Below, piece by piece: positions 63,878 to 64,000 of a DNA stretch of 64,000 bases (its first letter is position 1; each line of letters opens with the position of its first letter). The position numbers and the translations under genes are program-made. The notes under the pieces are model-generated. The model did no database searches. It saw only the letters and a list, made by a program, of their open reading frames with translations, and was not told the origin of the DNA. The DNA lies in NCBI RefSeq assembly GCF_947499295.1, contig NZ_CANMNP010000019.1, forward strand, positions 62,001-126,000, in the 5' to 3' direction. Source of the stretch: an uncultured Roseibium sp. GTDB lineage: Bacteria; Pseudomonadota; Alphaproteobacteria; Rhizobiales; Stappiaceae.

Positions 63878-64000
63878 GAGACCAGCGTTCTGTGCGGCCA
63901 CGTGTTTTCAACTGCTCGGCAAATGTCGTCGCAATTCCACGTGCTCGAGCTTTTTCCAATCGTGGCGGGGTCTGACAATGAGCGTCCGGTAGATTGACTG
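63861..64000 (-). CDS. C-terminal end of a further capsule-operon gene (partial)
   Basis: From the right edge one frame stays open for 46 codons and stops at 63861-63863, overlapping the kpsS start by about 17 nt, like the other tight joints in this operon. The residues (PRLEKARARGIATTFAEQL, then RGRTERWSHVWRG) look like a basic amphipathic C-terminus. No family can be named. A second frame is open over the same stretch, so this is the better-supported of two choices. Confidence 0.4.
   Translation of the reverse strand, partial: VNLPDAHCQTPPRLEKARARGIATTFAEQLKTRGRTERWSHVWRG

Noticed and set aside
1..64000. tRNA, rRNA, CRISPR, insertion sequences, prophage
   Set aside because: No cloverleaf, rRNA block, regularly spaced repeats, transposase, integrase or phage structural gene was recognised on either strand.

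Overview
The window looks like chromosomal DNA of a marine-type alphaproteobacterium, probably Hyphomicrobiales and Stappiaceae/Roseibium-like. This is an inference from gene content and order: an aminotransferase-hom-glpX-recJ run, a soxBDAG sarcosine oxidase operon, a class I PHA synthase, an alphaproteobacterial-type betaine-homocysteine methyltransferase beside an MttB-family protein, and a rhizobial rkp-type capsule locus. I saw no rRNA, tRNA, CRISPR array, insertion sequence, integrase or phage gene. The DNA is ordinary, gene-dense chromosome with one small decayed gene.

Layout. 1-5144 (minus): a branched-chain amino acid/amide-type ABC importer: binding protein, a strong intergenic hairpin, livH, livM, livG and a livF cut by the window edge. 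5634-9238 (plus): a PPOX-type flavoprotein, a DUF2306-like membrane gene broken by an in-frame stop, an M3 metallopeptidase and a DUF423 membrane protein. 9295-11813: a cytochrome P450 overlapping a lipid acyltransferase. 11810-19449: a one-carbon block, with adhC-fghA (minus) divergent from soxBDAG (plus). 19569-24523: EEP-family hydrolase, PiT phosphate transporter, Nudix protein, nitrilase-family hydrolase, LysE exporter. 24525-29964 (minus): alaC-like aminotransferase, hom, glpX, recJ. 30347-35087: small lipoprotein, phaC, PAS-GAF-GGDEF-EAL protein. 35402-42955: membrane proteins of unknown function, agmatinase, guanine deaminase, and a MerR-type regulator flanked by MFS and MATE efflux pumps. 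43149-45620: rplM-rpsI and a membrane diguanylate cyclase. 45641-50547: thioesterase, ferric-reductase-like flavocytochrome, bmt and a divergent MttB-family gene. 50914-64000: the capsule locus, with rkpA-rkpG on the plus strand facing kpsS-kpsC-rkpH on the minus strand.

How the genes work together. Sarcosine oxidase removes the N-methyl group of sarcosine. Formaldehyde that is not caught by tetrahydrofolate can pass through AdhC and FghA to formate, and these lie immediately next door. bmt and the MttB-family gene further down also handle methyl groups of the betaine/methylamine type. The capsule locus joins a reducing type I polyketide/fatty-acid synthase without a thioesterase to an alpha-oxoamine synthase, a short-chain reductase and KpsC/KpsS capsule proteins. 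The first three steps are the same set used to make sphingoid-like bases such as fumonisin, which suggests a long-chain amino-alcohol lipid tied to capsule assembly. This is the most interesting system in the window. The second is a compact regulator/pump module whose shared promoter carries a SoxR-like 16-bp palindrome inside a 19-bp spacer.
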